Positions 34,139 to 42,243 of a stretch of DNA of 59,424 nt are shown piece by piece (position 1 is the stretch's first letter; every line of letters begins with the position of its first letter). The stretch is from assembly GCA_947627865.1 (NCBI GenBank), contig CANQXU010000002.1, positions 1 through 59,424 of the forward strand. Reading direction: 5' to 3'. The notes under the pieces are model-generated. The model was not told where the DNA came from. It was given only the letters and a program-made list of their open reading frames with translations, and searched no databases. The DNA is from an uncultured Paenochrobactrum sp. Lineage in GTDB: Bacteria > Pseudomonadota > Alphaproteobacteria > Rhizobiales > Rhizobiaceae. The position numbers and the translations under genes were made by a program.

Positions 34139-35716
34139 TTATTCGACAGGCTTGATATTCATCGCCAGTGTATCTTCATCTGCGCGTGGGGTCAGTTTGA
34201 CCTTGTCCTTTTTGACAGCCCATGCACTCAGCTGAATAGCAAGCGGCAGATCAGGACGGTCTGTTGCAACCAGATCATTGGCTTTTTGCAGCAGTTCACG
34301 GCGCTCATCAGTATCCATTGCCGCGGCTGCATCTTCAATGAGCTTATCCATTTCAGGATTTTTATAACCACGGACGTTAAACGCACCCAGTGATTTTTCC
34401 GGCTCATTAGAATGCATCAATGATGACAGCATATAGTTGGATTCACCGGTCAAAGTGCCCCAGCTGGCCATATACATTGAATATTCGCCGCGTGTTTTGG
34501 CAGGATTGAAGACTGCTGAAGGCACACCATTAACCTCGGCAGTGACACCGATACTTGCAAGCATCTGGGCAATGGTCGGTCCAAGCTCGGTTGGGTTGCG
34601 GTCATTAGAGTAGCTCAAAACCACCTTGAAACCATCCGGATAGCCTGCTTCTGTCAGTAGCTCTTTGGCGCGCTTTACATCATAGACTGGCTCTTTGAGA
34701 TTTTCGTCATAGCCAAATATATTGGATGTCACGAGCTGGGTAGGCACAGCTGCCATACCTTCGAGCGCAAATTCCACAATGGTTTCACGATCCAAGGCCA
34801 GATCAAATGCTTCACGCACGCGCGGATCGAGGAAAGGGTTCTTGTCGAGTTTTTTGCCGGATTTATCAAAAACCTGCGGGCTGTCTTCACGGAAGTCAAA
34901 TTCGAGATAGTTGATATAGATGCTTTCGTTTTTCACAACTTCAAGAGATGAATCTTGCTCAAGCACGGAAACATCGGAAGCCGGAACTTTGGAGATGACA
35001 TCAACCTGACCAGCTTTGAGCTGGGCAACACGTGCTGCATCATTTGGAATTTCCTTGCGGATGACGCGATCCCAAGGCTGTGCACCATCCCAGTAATCAT
35101 CAAAACGCTCGACAACCATGTCTTGTGTCGGCGCCCATGAAACAAATTTATAAGGGCCGGTTCCAATTGTTGCTTTACCGCTATTAAAGCCTTCCGCTGC
35201 TGTTTCCTGTGTTGAGAAATCAGCTGCTGCTTTGTGGGAAACAACAAATAAGCGAATGAAATCATTTGGCAAAGTTGGTGCAGCGCCATTGGTTTTTACA
35301 CGCACTGTGAGCGGATCAACAACTTCTACCGATTCAACACGGCGGACAAAAATAGTTGCCGGATTTGGTCCTGTTACATGCGGAATACGTTCAATGGAAA
35401 ATTTAACGTCTTCCGCAGTGAAATCCGAGCCATCATGGAATTTTACGCCGTCTCGCAATTTAAATTCCCATGTTGTTTCATCCAGTGGTTCCCAGCTGAG
35501 CGCCAGTGAAGGCTCAAGCTCGAGATTGTCGCCGGATCGGATCAGCGTGTCGAACACATGCTTAGTCGCTTCAGCATTGGCGGCAGTTGCCGTAAAATGC
35601 GGATCCATGGATGCAGGGCCACCTTTAATGGCCATAGTCAAATCTGCAGCCGTGGCGTAGCCAGCGGTAAACAGTAAAGTCGAGCTCAGCAGGAGAGCAT
35701 TTAAGGTCTTTTTCAT
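34139..35716 (-). CDS. Peptide/opine-type ABC binding protein (family 5)
   Basis: This is a 525-residue periplasmic receptor of the DppA/OppA family. The signal peptide ends near AGYATAADL. Family segments include LEPSLALSWEPLDETTWEFK, VKFHDGSDFTAEDVKFSIER and TGPYKFVSW. It is co-translated with the MarR gene upstream (ATGA overlap). The matching permeases and ATPase lie on the other strand across a shared intergenic region. With the creatininase gene there, the ligand may be a modified peptide or cyclic amide. Confidence 0.88.
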   Translation of the reverse strand: MKKTLNALLLSSTLLFTAGYATAADLTMAIKGGPASMDPHFTATAANAEATKHVFDTLIRSGDNLELEPSLALSWEPLDETTWEFKLRDGVKFHDGSDFTAEDVKFSIERIPHVTGPNPATIFVRRVESVEVVDPLTVRVKTNGAAPTLPNDFIRLFVVSHKAAADFSTQETAAEGFNSGKATIGTGPYKFVSWAPTQDMVVERFDDYWDGAQPWDRVIRKEIPNDAARVAQLKAGQVDVISKVPASDVSVLEQDSSLEVVKNESIYINYLEFDFREDSPQVFDKSGKKLDKNPFLDPRVREAFDLALDRETIVEFALEGMAAVPTQLVTSNIFGYDENLKEPVYDVKRAKELLTEAGYPDGFKVVLSYSNDRNPTELGPTIAQMLASIGVTAEVNGVPSAVFNPAKTRGEYSMYMASWGTLTGESNYMLSSLMHSNEPEKSLGAFNVRGYKNPEMDKLIEDAAAAMDTDERRELLQKANDLVATDRPDLPLAIQLSAWAVKKDKVKLTPRADEDTLAMNIKPVE

Positions 35717-36300
35717 TTATCAGTTCCCTTTGGTTGATAAAGAACACCCTCGCCATCAAATGATGGATCGGTAACAGTTTCGGGCCATTCGCGGGATGCG
35801 ATAACCAATTTTGCCAATATGTCCGAGATCATCATGCGCTCAGCGGGGCTGAGTTTTTCGAGCATCATCCGCTCGCGTTCGATCATCGGACTGATTTTTG
35901 ATTCTACAATTGCCCTGCCTTTATCGGTGAGGCAAAGGACGATGCGGCGCAAATCTTCATCATCTTTTTCGCGTCGGATCAGCTTCAGCTGTGTCAGTTT
36001 TGAGCTGGCGCGGCTAAGCGTGTTTTTGGGGAAGCCTGATCCGGCAACCACTTCCGAAAGTGTCGTTTTATTGCGCAGGAAAAGCGAATACAGCACGACA
36101 AATTCCGGCCTCAACAATCCATGATCTGCGCCGATCATGGAGTAAATCGGGTTGTTGTAATGCAGAGCTAAATAGTTAATGCGGAACGAAAGCCAGCAGG
36201 GATTTGACCATAATTTTGCATAGAGAATATCATCTTTATCGATAGAATCCTCTTGCCCTTTTTCACGTCCTGCCCGCCCTTCAAAAAGAGCGACTTTCAT
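35713..36300 (-). CDS. MarR-family transcriptional regulator
   Basis: This winged-helix regulator has the segment TLSEVVAGSGFPKNTLSRASSKL as recognition region and RREKDDEDLRRIVLCLTDKG as wing. The track start at 36390 is too early. ATG at 36300 follows GGAGG with a 5-nt spacer and gives 195 residues. The downstream binding-protein gene overlaps it. It is divergent from the creatininase-permease operon, and a palindrome in the gap is a plausible binding site. It probably controls both operons. Confidence 0.85.
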   Translation of the reverse strand: MKVALFEGRAGREKGQEDSIDKDDILYAKLWSNPCWLSFRINYLALHYNNPIYSMIGADHGLLRPEFVVLYSLFLRNKTTLSEVVAGSGFPKNTLSRASSKLTQLKLIRREKDDEDLRRIVLCLTDKGRAIVESKISPMIERERMMLEKLSPAERMMISDILAKLVIASREWPETVTDPSFDGEGVLYQPKGTDK

Positions 36301-36383
36301 TCTGTCCTCCACAAGGACCTCCTCCATAAAGTTCCACCTAGTACAAAATATATGATATTTTATGGGTGTCAAATGCAAATATT

Positions 36384-36397
36384 GTTCCAAATGGAAC
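36384..36397. promoter_or_regulatory. Palindrome, likely MarR operator
   Basis: GTTCCAAATGGAAC is a perfect 14-bp palindrome (5-bp arms GTTCC/GGAAC plus the self-complementary centre) located between the divergent MarR and creatininase starts. A half-related GTTCCACC lies near 36331. MarR proteins commonly autoregulate from such a site. Confidence 0.5.
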
Positions 36398-36480
36398 TTG
36401 TATTTTGTAATAATTACTTGTTAAGTGGTTTTTAGAAGGAAATTGGACTCGTGTTAAAACGAGATAAGGAGTGAAAAATC

Positions 36481-37188
36481 ATGCATATTAATGCTATGAA
36501 CTGGTTGCAGGTTGAGGAGCGTGTCAAGCAGGATGATCGTTGCATTTTACCGATCGGCAGTGTGGAGCAGCACGCACGTTTGAGCCTTGGCACAGACATG
36601 ATTTTGGCTGAGAAAGTTGCACTTGATGCAGCTGAGCCTTTGGGCGTTCCTGTCTTTCCGGTTCTGCCCTATGGGCTTGCTTCGAGCTTTGCAGATTTTC
36701 CCGGAACCGTATCCTTATCACTGCGCACTTATATCAGTGTGATCGAGGATTTGCTGGACAGTGTTTATCACTCCGGTTTTCGCCGTATCCTGATTGTTAA
36801 CGGTCATGGCGGCAATGCGCCAGCGGGCACCGTGGTTTCCGAGTGGCTCAATCGTAACCGTGATGCCAGTGTCAAAATGCATGATTGGTGGCGTGCGCCT
36901 AAAACCATGGGTAAGGTGCTGGAAATCGATGAGCGCGCTTCACATGCTTCATGGATGGAAAACTTCCCTTGGACACGTTTGCCAGGTGTAGAGCAGCCGG
37001 AAACTCCGCAAGAGCGGGTCGATTTTGGTGCAATGGCGCGAGTTGATGCGGGCCGTAAACGCACAATTCTTGGTGCAAGTGAAGGCAATTATCACGGTCT
37101 TTATGAGCGCCCTGATGCCGATATGTTGGCGATTTGGGATGTGGCGGTGAAAGAAACCCGCGCTGAGCTTGAAAGTGATTGGCACTAA
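36481..37188 (+). CDS. Creatininase-family amidohydrolase
   Basis: This 235-residue metal-dependent amidohydrolase belongs to the family that includes creatinine amidohydrolase and MftE. Metal-site motifs are PIGSVEQHARLSLGTDMI (Glu, His, Asp), VNGHGGN (His) and SHASWME (Glu). The usual HGP is HAR here. It is the first gene of a unit followed by dipeptide-type permeases, so it probably opens a cyclic amide or peptide brought in by that importer. Creatinine itself is only one possibility. Confidence 0.82.
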   Translation: MHINAMNWLQVEERVKQDDRCILPIGSVEQHARLSLGTDMILAEKVALDAAEPLGVPVFPVLPYGLASSFADFPGTVSLSLRTYISVIEDLLDSVYHSGFRRILIVNGHGGNAPAGTVVSEWLNRNRDASVKMHDWWRAPKTMGKVLEIDERASHASWMENFPWTRLPGVEQPETPQERVDFGAMARVDAGRKRTILGASEGNYHGLYERPDADMLAIWDVAVKETRAELESDWH

Positions 37189-37227
37189 TTGTCTGCCGCT
37201 TGAGAAAATATGCCTTTTTAAAAAATA

Positions 37228-37256
37228 TATGTGACCGAATATTTGGCGGTCACATA
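37228..37256 (+). promoter_or_regulatory. Perfect 10-bp hairpin after the creatininase gene
   Basis: TATGTGACCG and CGGTCACATA form a perfect stem with a 9-nt loop (AATATTTGG). No U run follows, so it is not a standard terminator. It may be a transcript-processing or partial termination signal between the hydrolase and permease genes, or an operator. Confidence 0.5.
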
Positions 37257-37292
37257 GGCGTTTAACTCTATAATTCTCAACCTGTCATATGG

Positions 37293-37348
37293 CTGCCCCG
37301 TTAGAGCCGAGGGTGGCTACCCGGTGAGAACCGAGGGGAACGGGACAA
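37293..37348 (+). ncRNA. Compact structured leader (riboswitch-like) before the permease gene
   Basis: Three nested helices are readable. P1 is CCCGTT (37297-37302) with AACGGG (37339-37344). P2 is AGCC with GGCT around loop GAGGGT. P3 is CGGT-GAGA-ACCG, capped by a GNRA tetraloop. The P2 loop GGGT can pair with ACCC at 37319-37322 as a pseudoknot, sharing one base with P3. The 3' strand of P1 lies 4 nt before the ATG, and the only purine-rich ribosome site (GAGGGG) lies inside the fold. Ligand-gated translation is a reasonable inference. I could not match it to a known class. Confidence 0.5.
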
Positions 37349-38323
37349 ATGGTTGCTTTTATTATTCAAAGATTGTGGCAGGCAGTACTTGTGATGCTTG
37401 TCATGTCGCTTCTGGTTTTCATGGGCGTTTTTGTGATCGGTAATCCGGTTGACGTTCTGATTGCTCCGGATGCCACACAAGAAATCCGCGATCGCGTGAT
37501 TGCTCAATACGGTCTTGATCTGCCCGTATGGGAGCAATATTTGCGCTTTATGGGCAATTTGCTGCAAGGTGATTTCGGGCGTTCATTCGTCTATAATATG
37601 CCTGTGGCAGAGCTGATATTGTCGCGGCTTCCAGCCACTGCTGAGCTTGCATTGACGGCTGTGTTTTTTGCCAGTCTTATCGGTATTCCGCTTGGAATTT
37701 ATGCCGGATACAAGCCGGATAGCAAGATTGCGAAAGCCATTATGGCTATTTCGATTTTAGGCTTTTCAGTCCCGACTTTCTGGATCGGCCTGATGTTGAT
37801 CATGGTTTTTGCGGTGCAATTTGGTATTTTACCAGCAGGCGGACGGGGTTCGACCGTTGATATTGCCGGTGTTCCGCTCAGCATTTTGACCCCGAATGGT
37901 TGGCATCATTTGCTTTTGCCGGTGCTTAATTTGTCCCTGTTTAAAATGGCGATGATGACGCGTCTTGCAGCTTCGGGCACGCGTGAAGTCATGTTGACTG
38001 ATACGATTAAATTTGCCCGTGCTGCCGGTATCAGCGAAATGACAATTCTGCGTCGCCACGTTCTGCGACTGATTTCCATACCATTGGTGACAGTTTTCGG
38101 GCTTGAACTCGGTTCGACATTGGCATTTGCGGTGGTGACAGAGACGATTTATTCCTGGCCTGGCCTTGGTAAGCTGATTATTGACAGCATCTCATCGCTC
38201 GATCGTCCGGTTATGGTCGCCTATCTTATGCTCGTGTCCTTCCTCTTTATTGTTATTAATCTGGTGGTTGATCTCTCTTATGTTTTGCTTGACCCACGCA
38301 TGCGCCAGAAGGGAGGTAAATAA
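37349..38323 (+). CDS. Peptide-type ABC permease, DppB family
   Basis: This 324-residue inner-membrane permease has the DppB N-terminus (FIIQRLWQAVLVMLVMSLLVF), the conserved QYGLDLPVWEQYLRFMGNLLQGDFGRS-type loop split across residues 50-80, and the EAA-like region FARAAGISEMTILRRHVLR. It is co-translated with the next permease (TAATG) and preceded by a structured leader. Together with DppC- and DppDF-type proteins it forms one importer, probably using the binding protein encoded at 34139. Confidence 0.9.
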   Translation: MVAFIIQRLWQAVLVMLVMSLLVFMGVFVIGNPVDVLIAPDATQEIRDRVIAQYGLDLPVWEQYLRFMGNLLQGDFGRSFVYNMPVAELILSRLPATAELALTAVFFASLIGIPLGIYAGYKPDSKIAKAIMAISILGFSVPTFWIGLMLIMVFAVQFGILPAGGRGSTVDIAGVPLSILTPNGWHHLLLPVLNLSLFKMAMMTRLAASGTREVMLTDTIKFARAAGISEMTILRRHVLRLISIPLVTVFGLELGSTLAFAVVTETIYSWPGLGKLIIDSISSLDRPVMVAYLMLVSFLFIVINLVVDLSYVLLDPRMRQKGGK

Positions 38324-39210
38324 TGTCGTTCATTCGTAATTATTTGAAAAACAACGGGTTTATCGCAGATTATATGCGCAGCCCAATGGCTGTAATCGCT
38401 GCCATAGTTGTTCTGTTGATTATTGTGCTGGCGGTATTTGCACCCTTATTTGCACCGCAAGATCCCTATGATCTTTCCTCACTGGTGTTGCGCGATTCCA
38501 GACGTGCACCAGGCTATATCGGGCAGGGCGGCTACATACATTTGCTTGGTACGGATGGTCAGGGACGTGATGTCTTCTCCGCGATCCTTTATGGTTTGCG
38601 CATATCGCTGCAAATGGGATTAATTGCAGGTGCTGTTGCATTTGCTATTGGTGCTTTTGTTGGCTCAACCGCTGCTTATGTTGGTGGCCGTTGGGAAGCA
38701 TTCGTCATGCGCGTGGTGGATTTGCAGCTGTCATTTCCGGCAATTTTGTTAGCCTTTGTGGTTGCGGCATTGCTGGGTCAAGGCAAGTGGCAGCTCATTA
38801 TCGCATTGGTGTTTTCTCAATATGCCTATTTTGTTCGCACCGCACATGGTGCGGCTTCAGCAGAGCGTAACAAAGATTATGTCGAGGCCGCCTTATCGGT
38901 GCCAATGAGCGGTTGGTTTGTGGTAACACGCCACATATTGCCGAACTCGCTGCCACCTTTGATTGTTGTTGCAACAGTGCAGGTCGCAAGTGCGATTTCT
39001 CTTGAAGCAACATTATCGTTTTTGGGCGTTGGCCTGCCGCCGACCGAGCCATCGCTGGGCATGCTGATCGCCAATGGTTTTCAGTATCTTTTATCTGGCC
39101 GTTACTGGATTTCTATCTATCCGGGTGTGGCTTTGATTTTGCTGATTGTCGCGATCAATGTGATGGGTGACCAGATCCGTGACCAGCTTAACCCGAGGTT
39201 GAAAAGATGA
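38323..39210 (+). CDS. Peptide-type ABC permease, DppC family
   Basis: This 295-residue second permease has the typical DppC pattern: an N-terminal helix, LLGTDGQGRDVFSAILYG, and the EAA loop DYVEAALSVPMSGWFVVTRH. It ends with GDQIRDQLNPRLKR, the family terminus. It overlaps the following ATPase gene by ATGA. Confidence 0.9.
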   Translation: MSFIRNYLKNNGFIADYMRSPMAVIAAIVVLLIIVLAVFAPLFAPQDPYDLSSLVLRDSRRAPGYIGQGGYIHLLGTDGQGRDVFSAILYGLRISLQMGLIAGAVAFAIGAFVGSTAAYVGGRWEAFVMRVVDLQLSFPAILLAFVVAALLGQGKWQLIIALVFSQYAYFVRTAHGAASAERNKDYVEAALSVPMSGWFVVTRHILPNSLPPLIVVATVQVASAISLEATLSFLGVGLPPTEPSLGMLIANGFQYLLSGRYWISIYPGVALILLIVAINVMGDQIRDQLNPRLKR

Positions 39211-40886
39211 CGACAGCTTTGCTTCAGGTTACTGATTTACATACATATTTTGATACACGAAACGGTGTTGTCAAATCCGTTGATGGTGTTTCATTCTATT
39301 TGAACAAAGGCGAGATTTTAGGCTTGGTCGGTGAATCCGGTTCGGGTAAATCCATTACAGGATTTTCTCTGATTGGTCTTATCGACAAGCCGGGCCGTAT
39401 TGTTGAGGGTTCTATCAAACTTGACGGGCGCGAATTGGTTGGTCTGCCGGAAGCAGATTTGCGGAAAATTCGTGGCCGTGAAATTGCAATGATCTTTCAA
39501 GATCCGATGATGACACTCAATCCGGTACTGACAGTGCTGGATCAGATGAGCATGGCTTTGCGTGCGCATGAGAAGGTGTCTGATGCAGAAGCGCGTCAGC
39601 GCTGCGTTGATGCTCTTGCCAAAGTGCGCATTGTCGATCCGGAGCAGAAAGTTGATTTTTATCCGCATCAATTCTCCGGTGGTATGCGTCAGCGTGTTGC
39701 CATCGCCATTGCGCTTTTGCATAAGCCGAAAGTTGTTATCGCGGATGAACCGACAACCGCACTTGATGTTTCTGTTCAAGCCGAAATTCTGGTGGAAGTG
39801 AAAGCACTGGTTGCAGAGCTTGGCATTTCAATGATCTGGATCAGTCATGATCTGGCAACTGTTGCCTCGATATCGCAACGTATTGCGGTTATGAAATCCG
39901 GAAAAATTGTCGAAACAGGTCTTGCGCATGATGTGCTGAGCGCACCAAAACATGCCTATACACAAGGCTTGTTGGATTCACTGCCTTCGCGCTCCCAACC
40001 AGGTGAATTGCTGGGGGATGTGAGTGCTCAAGAACAGAAACAATTTGAAGAGCTGAAAGAAAAGAAACTTGATGAAATGCCCGATTTTGTCACTGTACAA
40101 AATGCGGTGAAGAGATTTGAGTGGAAAAATGGCTTTTGGGCAAGACTTGGCCAGAAAGTCGGCATTGTTGCTGAGCGTAAGCCGGTTTTGGCGGTTAATG
40201 GTGCCAATATCTCCATTACTCGTGGCGAAGCTTTGGGCTTAGTTGGTGAATCCGGCTCCGGAAAATCAACATTAGGACGCATGATCTGCGGGATTTATCA
40301 TCCGACGAGCGGTAAAATTCGGGTGGATGGCAAGCCAGTCATGGGCGAGCAGCCGGGTGGCCGCAAGCTTACGACTAATATACAGATGATCTTTCAGGAT
40401 CCTTATGCTTCGCTTGATCCGCGTCGCACAGTCGGGCAATCCATTGCTGAAGGGCCGATTTCTTATGGTCTGACAACAAAAGCCAAAGCTTCTGAATATG
40501 TTGCAAAATGGCTGAAAGCGGTTAGTCTCGACCCATCCTTTGCCGATCGCTATCCGCATCAGTTTTCTGGCGGGCAGCGCCAGCGTATTGCTATTGCCCG
40601 TGCATTGGCCATGCAGCCTGAAGTCATTATTTGTGACGAACCTGTGGCATCGCTGGATGTGTCCATTCAAGCTCAAATCCTCAATCTTCTTTTGATTTTG
40701 AGAAAAGAGCTGAATTTGACATTGCTCTTCATCAGCCATGATCTTTCTGTCGTGCGTCACTTATGCGACCGCATAATTGTTATGCATCACGGAAATATTG
40801 TTGAAGAGGGCGAGACAGAAAGCATTTTTACCAATCCGCAAAAAGATTATACAAAAATGCTATTGGCCGCGATCCCGCAATTATAA
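39207..40886 (+). CDS. Fused double ATPase of a peptide-type importer (DppD-DppF)
   Basis: Two complete ABC ATPase domains lie in one 559-residue chain. The first has Walker A VGESGSGKSITGFS near residue 38, signature FSGGMRQRVAIAIAL and Walker B VVIADEPTTALD. The second has Walker A VGESGSGKSTLGRM near 346, signature FSGGQRQRIAIARAL and Walker B VIICDEPVASLD. Such fusions are common in alphaproteobacterial opine and glutathione importers. An intrinsic-terminator-like hairpin follows the gene. Confidence 0.92.
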   Translation: MTTALLQVTDLHTYFDTRNGVVKSVDGVSFYLNKGEILGLVGESGSGKSITGFSLIGLIDKPGRIVEGSIKLDGRELVGLPEADLRKIRGREIAMIFQDPMMTLNPVLTVLDQMSMALRAHEKVSDAEARQRCVDALAKVRIVDPEQKVDFYPHQFSGGMRQRVAIAIALLHKPKVVIADEPTTALDVSVQAEILVEVKALVAELGISMIWISHDLATVASISQRIAVMKSGKIVETGLAHDVLSAPKHAYTQGLLDSLPSRSQPGELLGDVSAQEQKQFEELKEKKLDEMPDFVTVQNAVKRFEWKNGFWARLGQKVGIVAERKPVLAVNGANISITRGEALGLVGESGSGKSTLGRMICGIYHPTSGKIRVDGKPVMGEQPGGRKLTTNIQMIFQDPYASLDPRRTVGQSIAEGPISYGLTTKAKASEYVAKWLKAVSLDPSFADRYPHQFSGGQRQRIAIARALAMQPEVIICDEPVASLDVSIQAQILNLLLILRKELNLTLLFISHDLSVVRHLCDRIIVMHHGNIVEEGETESIFTNPQKDYTKMLLAAIPQL

Positions 40887-40895
40887 AACAAGCAT

Positions 40896-40921
40896 GAGTA
40901 AGCGCAATTTTGCGCTTACTC
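40896..40921 (+). terminator. Terminator-like hairpin after the importer operon
   Basis: GAGTAAGCGCAA and TTGCGCTTACTC form a perfect 12-bp stem with a 2-nt apex, so the last pairs probably open. TTCACC follows instead of a long T run. It lies 10 nt after the ATPase stop and between convergent genes. Confidence 0.75.
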
Positions 40922-40974
40922 TTCACCTCATTAATATACTAAAAACTGGCCAATTTGTGCGGGTAGTTTTACCC

Positions 40975-41502
40975 TTATTCCTCTGGTGATTTTCTGGCTG
41001 TTTGGGACAGGCACCATTCAACGACTTCCTCAATATCAGGTGTAAGCGCGACTGCTAAGCCTTCTGTAAAATCTAGAAAAGCTTGCAAGTTCAGTGTATT
41101 AACGCCAACCAAAACGGGCAGTCCTCGTTCGAGCGCTTGCGCGATCACCGGGGCAAAACCTTTCGATTCAGCTTCGCGTTTGCCAAATTTATTGATAATA
41201 AGCATTTGCATATCACTACGCTGAACGGCTTGACTGGCCCATAATACACTTTGCTCCAAAGCGCCCGCATCAAGGCGGCACCCACGGGCCTGCGGCCCGC
41301 GATCCAGACTAATACGGACAATGGGACCATCTGGTAAAAGCCGTAAATCCATATCACAGAGTATGCGATCTTCGCGCTCTATATTGAATTGAACGGTTCC
41401 GGCAATCAGCAGTCCTTCAGCCTCCAGCCGTTTGGCAATCTGCGCCAGAAACTGGTCGGTTTTACCTTTGCCGTGGCATGTTACATATCCTAATTGCATC
41501 AT
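40975..41502 (-). CDS. DUF2478-family protein
   Basis: This 175-residue protein of the uncharacterised DUF2478 family begins MQLGYVTCHGKGKTDQFLAQ and contains DMDLRLLPDGPIVRISLDRG and LIINKFGKREAESKGF. The latter pattern resembles a nucleotide-binding NK-type loop. DUF2478 genes are often found beside molybdenum transport or cofactor genes, and a MogA-like gene lies directly upstream here. A C7 tract (minus strand) is present just upstream of the start. Function unknown. Confidence 0.75.
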   Translation of the reverse strand: MMQLGYVTCHGKGKTDQFLAQIAKRLEAEGLLIAGTVQFNIEREDRILCDMDLRLLPDGPIVRISLDRGPQARGCRLDAGALEQSVLWASQAVQRSDMQMLIINKFGKREAESKGFAPVIAQALERGLPVLVGVNTLNLQAFLDFTEGLAVALTPDIEEVVEWCLSQTARKSPEE

Positions 41503-41537
41503 GCCACTCTCATGGGGGGGAAAACATAGGCTTATTG

Positions 41538-42032
41538 TCAGGCTTTATTATAGCCATGACGGATTTTTATAAGATGGGGGAGCAGATGTTTTTGCAATGC
41601 GTCAAAGCCTTCAACGACAGCTTTGGGATTGCCGGGGAGGGCGACGACAAGCGTGTTTTTGATAAAGCCGCCCAGACTTCGGCTGGCATAGGCAAGTGGT
41701 GTGAATTGCGCGCCATCGGAGCGTAGCAACTCGCCGATACCAGGCACTTCTTGATTCAAGAGCGGACGAATAGCCTCAGGTGTTACATCGCGCAATGAAA
41801 CACCGGTTCCGCCACTGGTGATAATGAGATGCGGGGCATGTGCATCGACTAGGCTCAGCACAGCATTTTGAATGGCAGCCATATCATCTGCGATGATTTG
41901 ATAGGAAACAACATCATAGCCGGATTCTTTTAGTTTTTCTTGTGCGATAGGGCCTGATCTGTCTTCATAAACACCCTGCGAAGCGCGATCACTAAGTGTT
42001 AAAATAGCTGCCGAGTAATTATTCATATTCAT
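41538..42032 (-). CDS. MogA/MoaB-like molybdopterin adenylyltransferase
   Basis: This 164-residue protein has the MoCF fold. It would adenylylate molybdopterin before molybdate insertion. Motifs are ILTLSDRASQGVYEDRSGP, ITSGGTGVSLRDVTPEAI and LPGNPKAVVEGFDAL, all diagnostic. The TTG at 42041 in the track gives a non-family extension; ATG at 42032 is preferred, with 42026 possible. It is followed by DUF2478 on the same strand. Its target enzyme is not in the window. Confidence 0.85.
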   Translation of the reverse strand: MNMNNYSAAILTLSDRASQGVYEDRSGPIAQEKLKESGYDVVSYQIIADDMAAIQNAVLSLVDAHAPHLIITSGGTGVSLRDVTPEAIRPLLNQEVPGIGELLRSDGAQFTPLAYASRSLGGFIKNTLVVALPGNPKAVVEGFDALQKHLLPHLIKIRHGYNKA

Positions 42033-42243
42033 AAGTCCCAATCAGAGAAAGCATAACCAATTCATCTAAGCCAGTGCGAAGTTTAATGATAGCATTCATA
42101 TCATGGTGATGGTGACGATATTTTATAATCTTGTTAAGTTCAATTGGTCAGCCACTTGATAAGATGGCGTATAAGGCGTAGCAAAACCAGACTGACTGGT
42201 TTATTCAGCCTTTAAGCAGATCATGAAGACAAGGAGTGTGGTT

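Noticed and set aside
37293-37348. Match of the leader to guanidine-III, mini-ykkC, SAM-II, SAH or glycine riboswitches
   Set aside because: The remembered consensus sequences do not fit the loops and junctions seen, so no known class is claimed.
40272-40760. 162-codon minus-strand ORF, with a similar 153-codon one at 39318-39779
   Set aside because: Shadows of the fused double ATPase gene.
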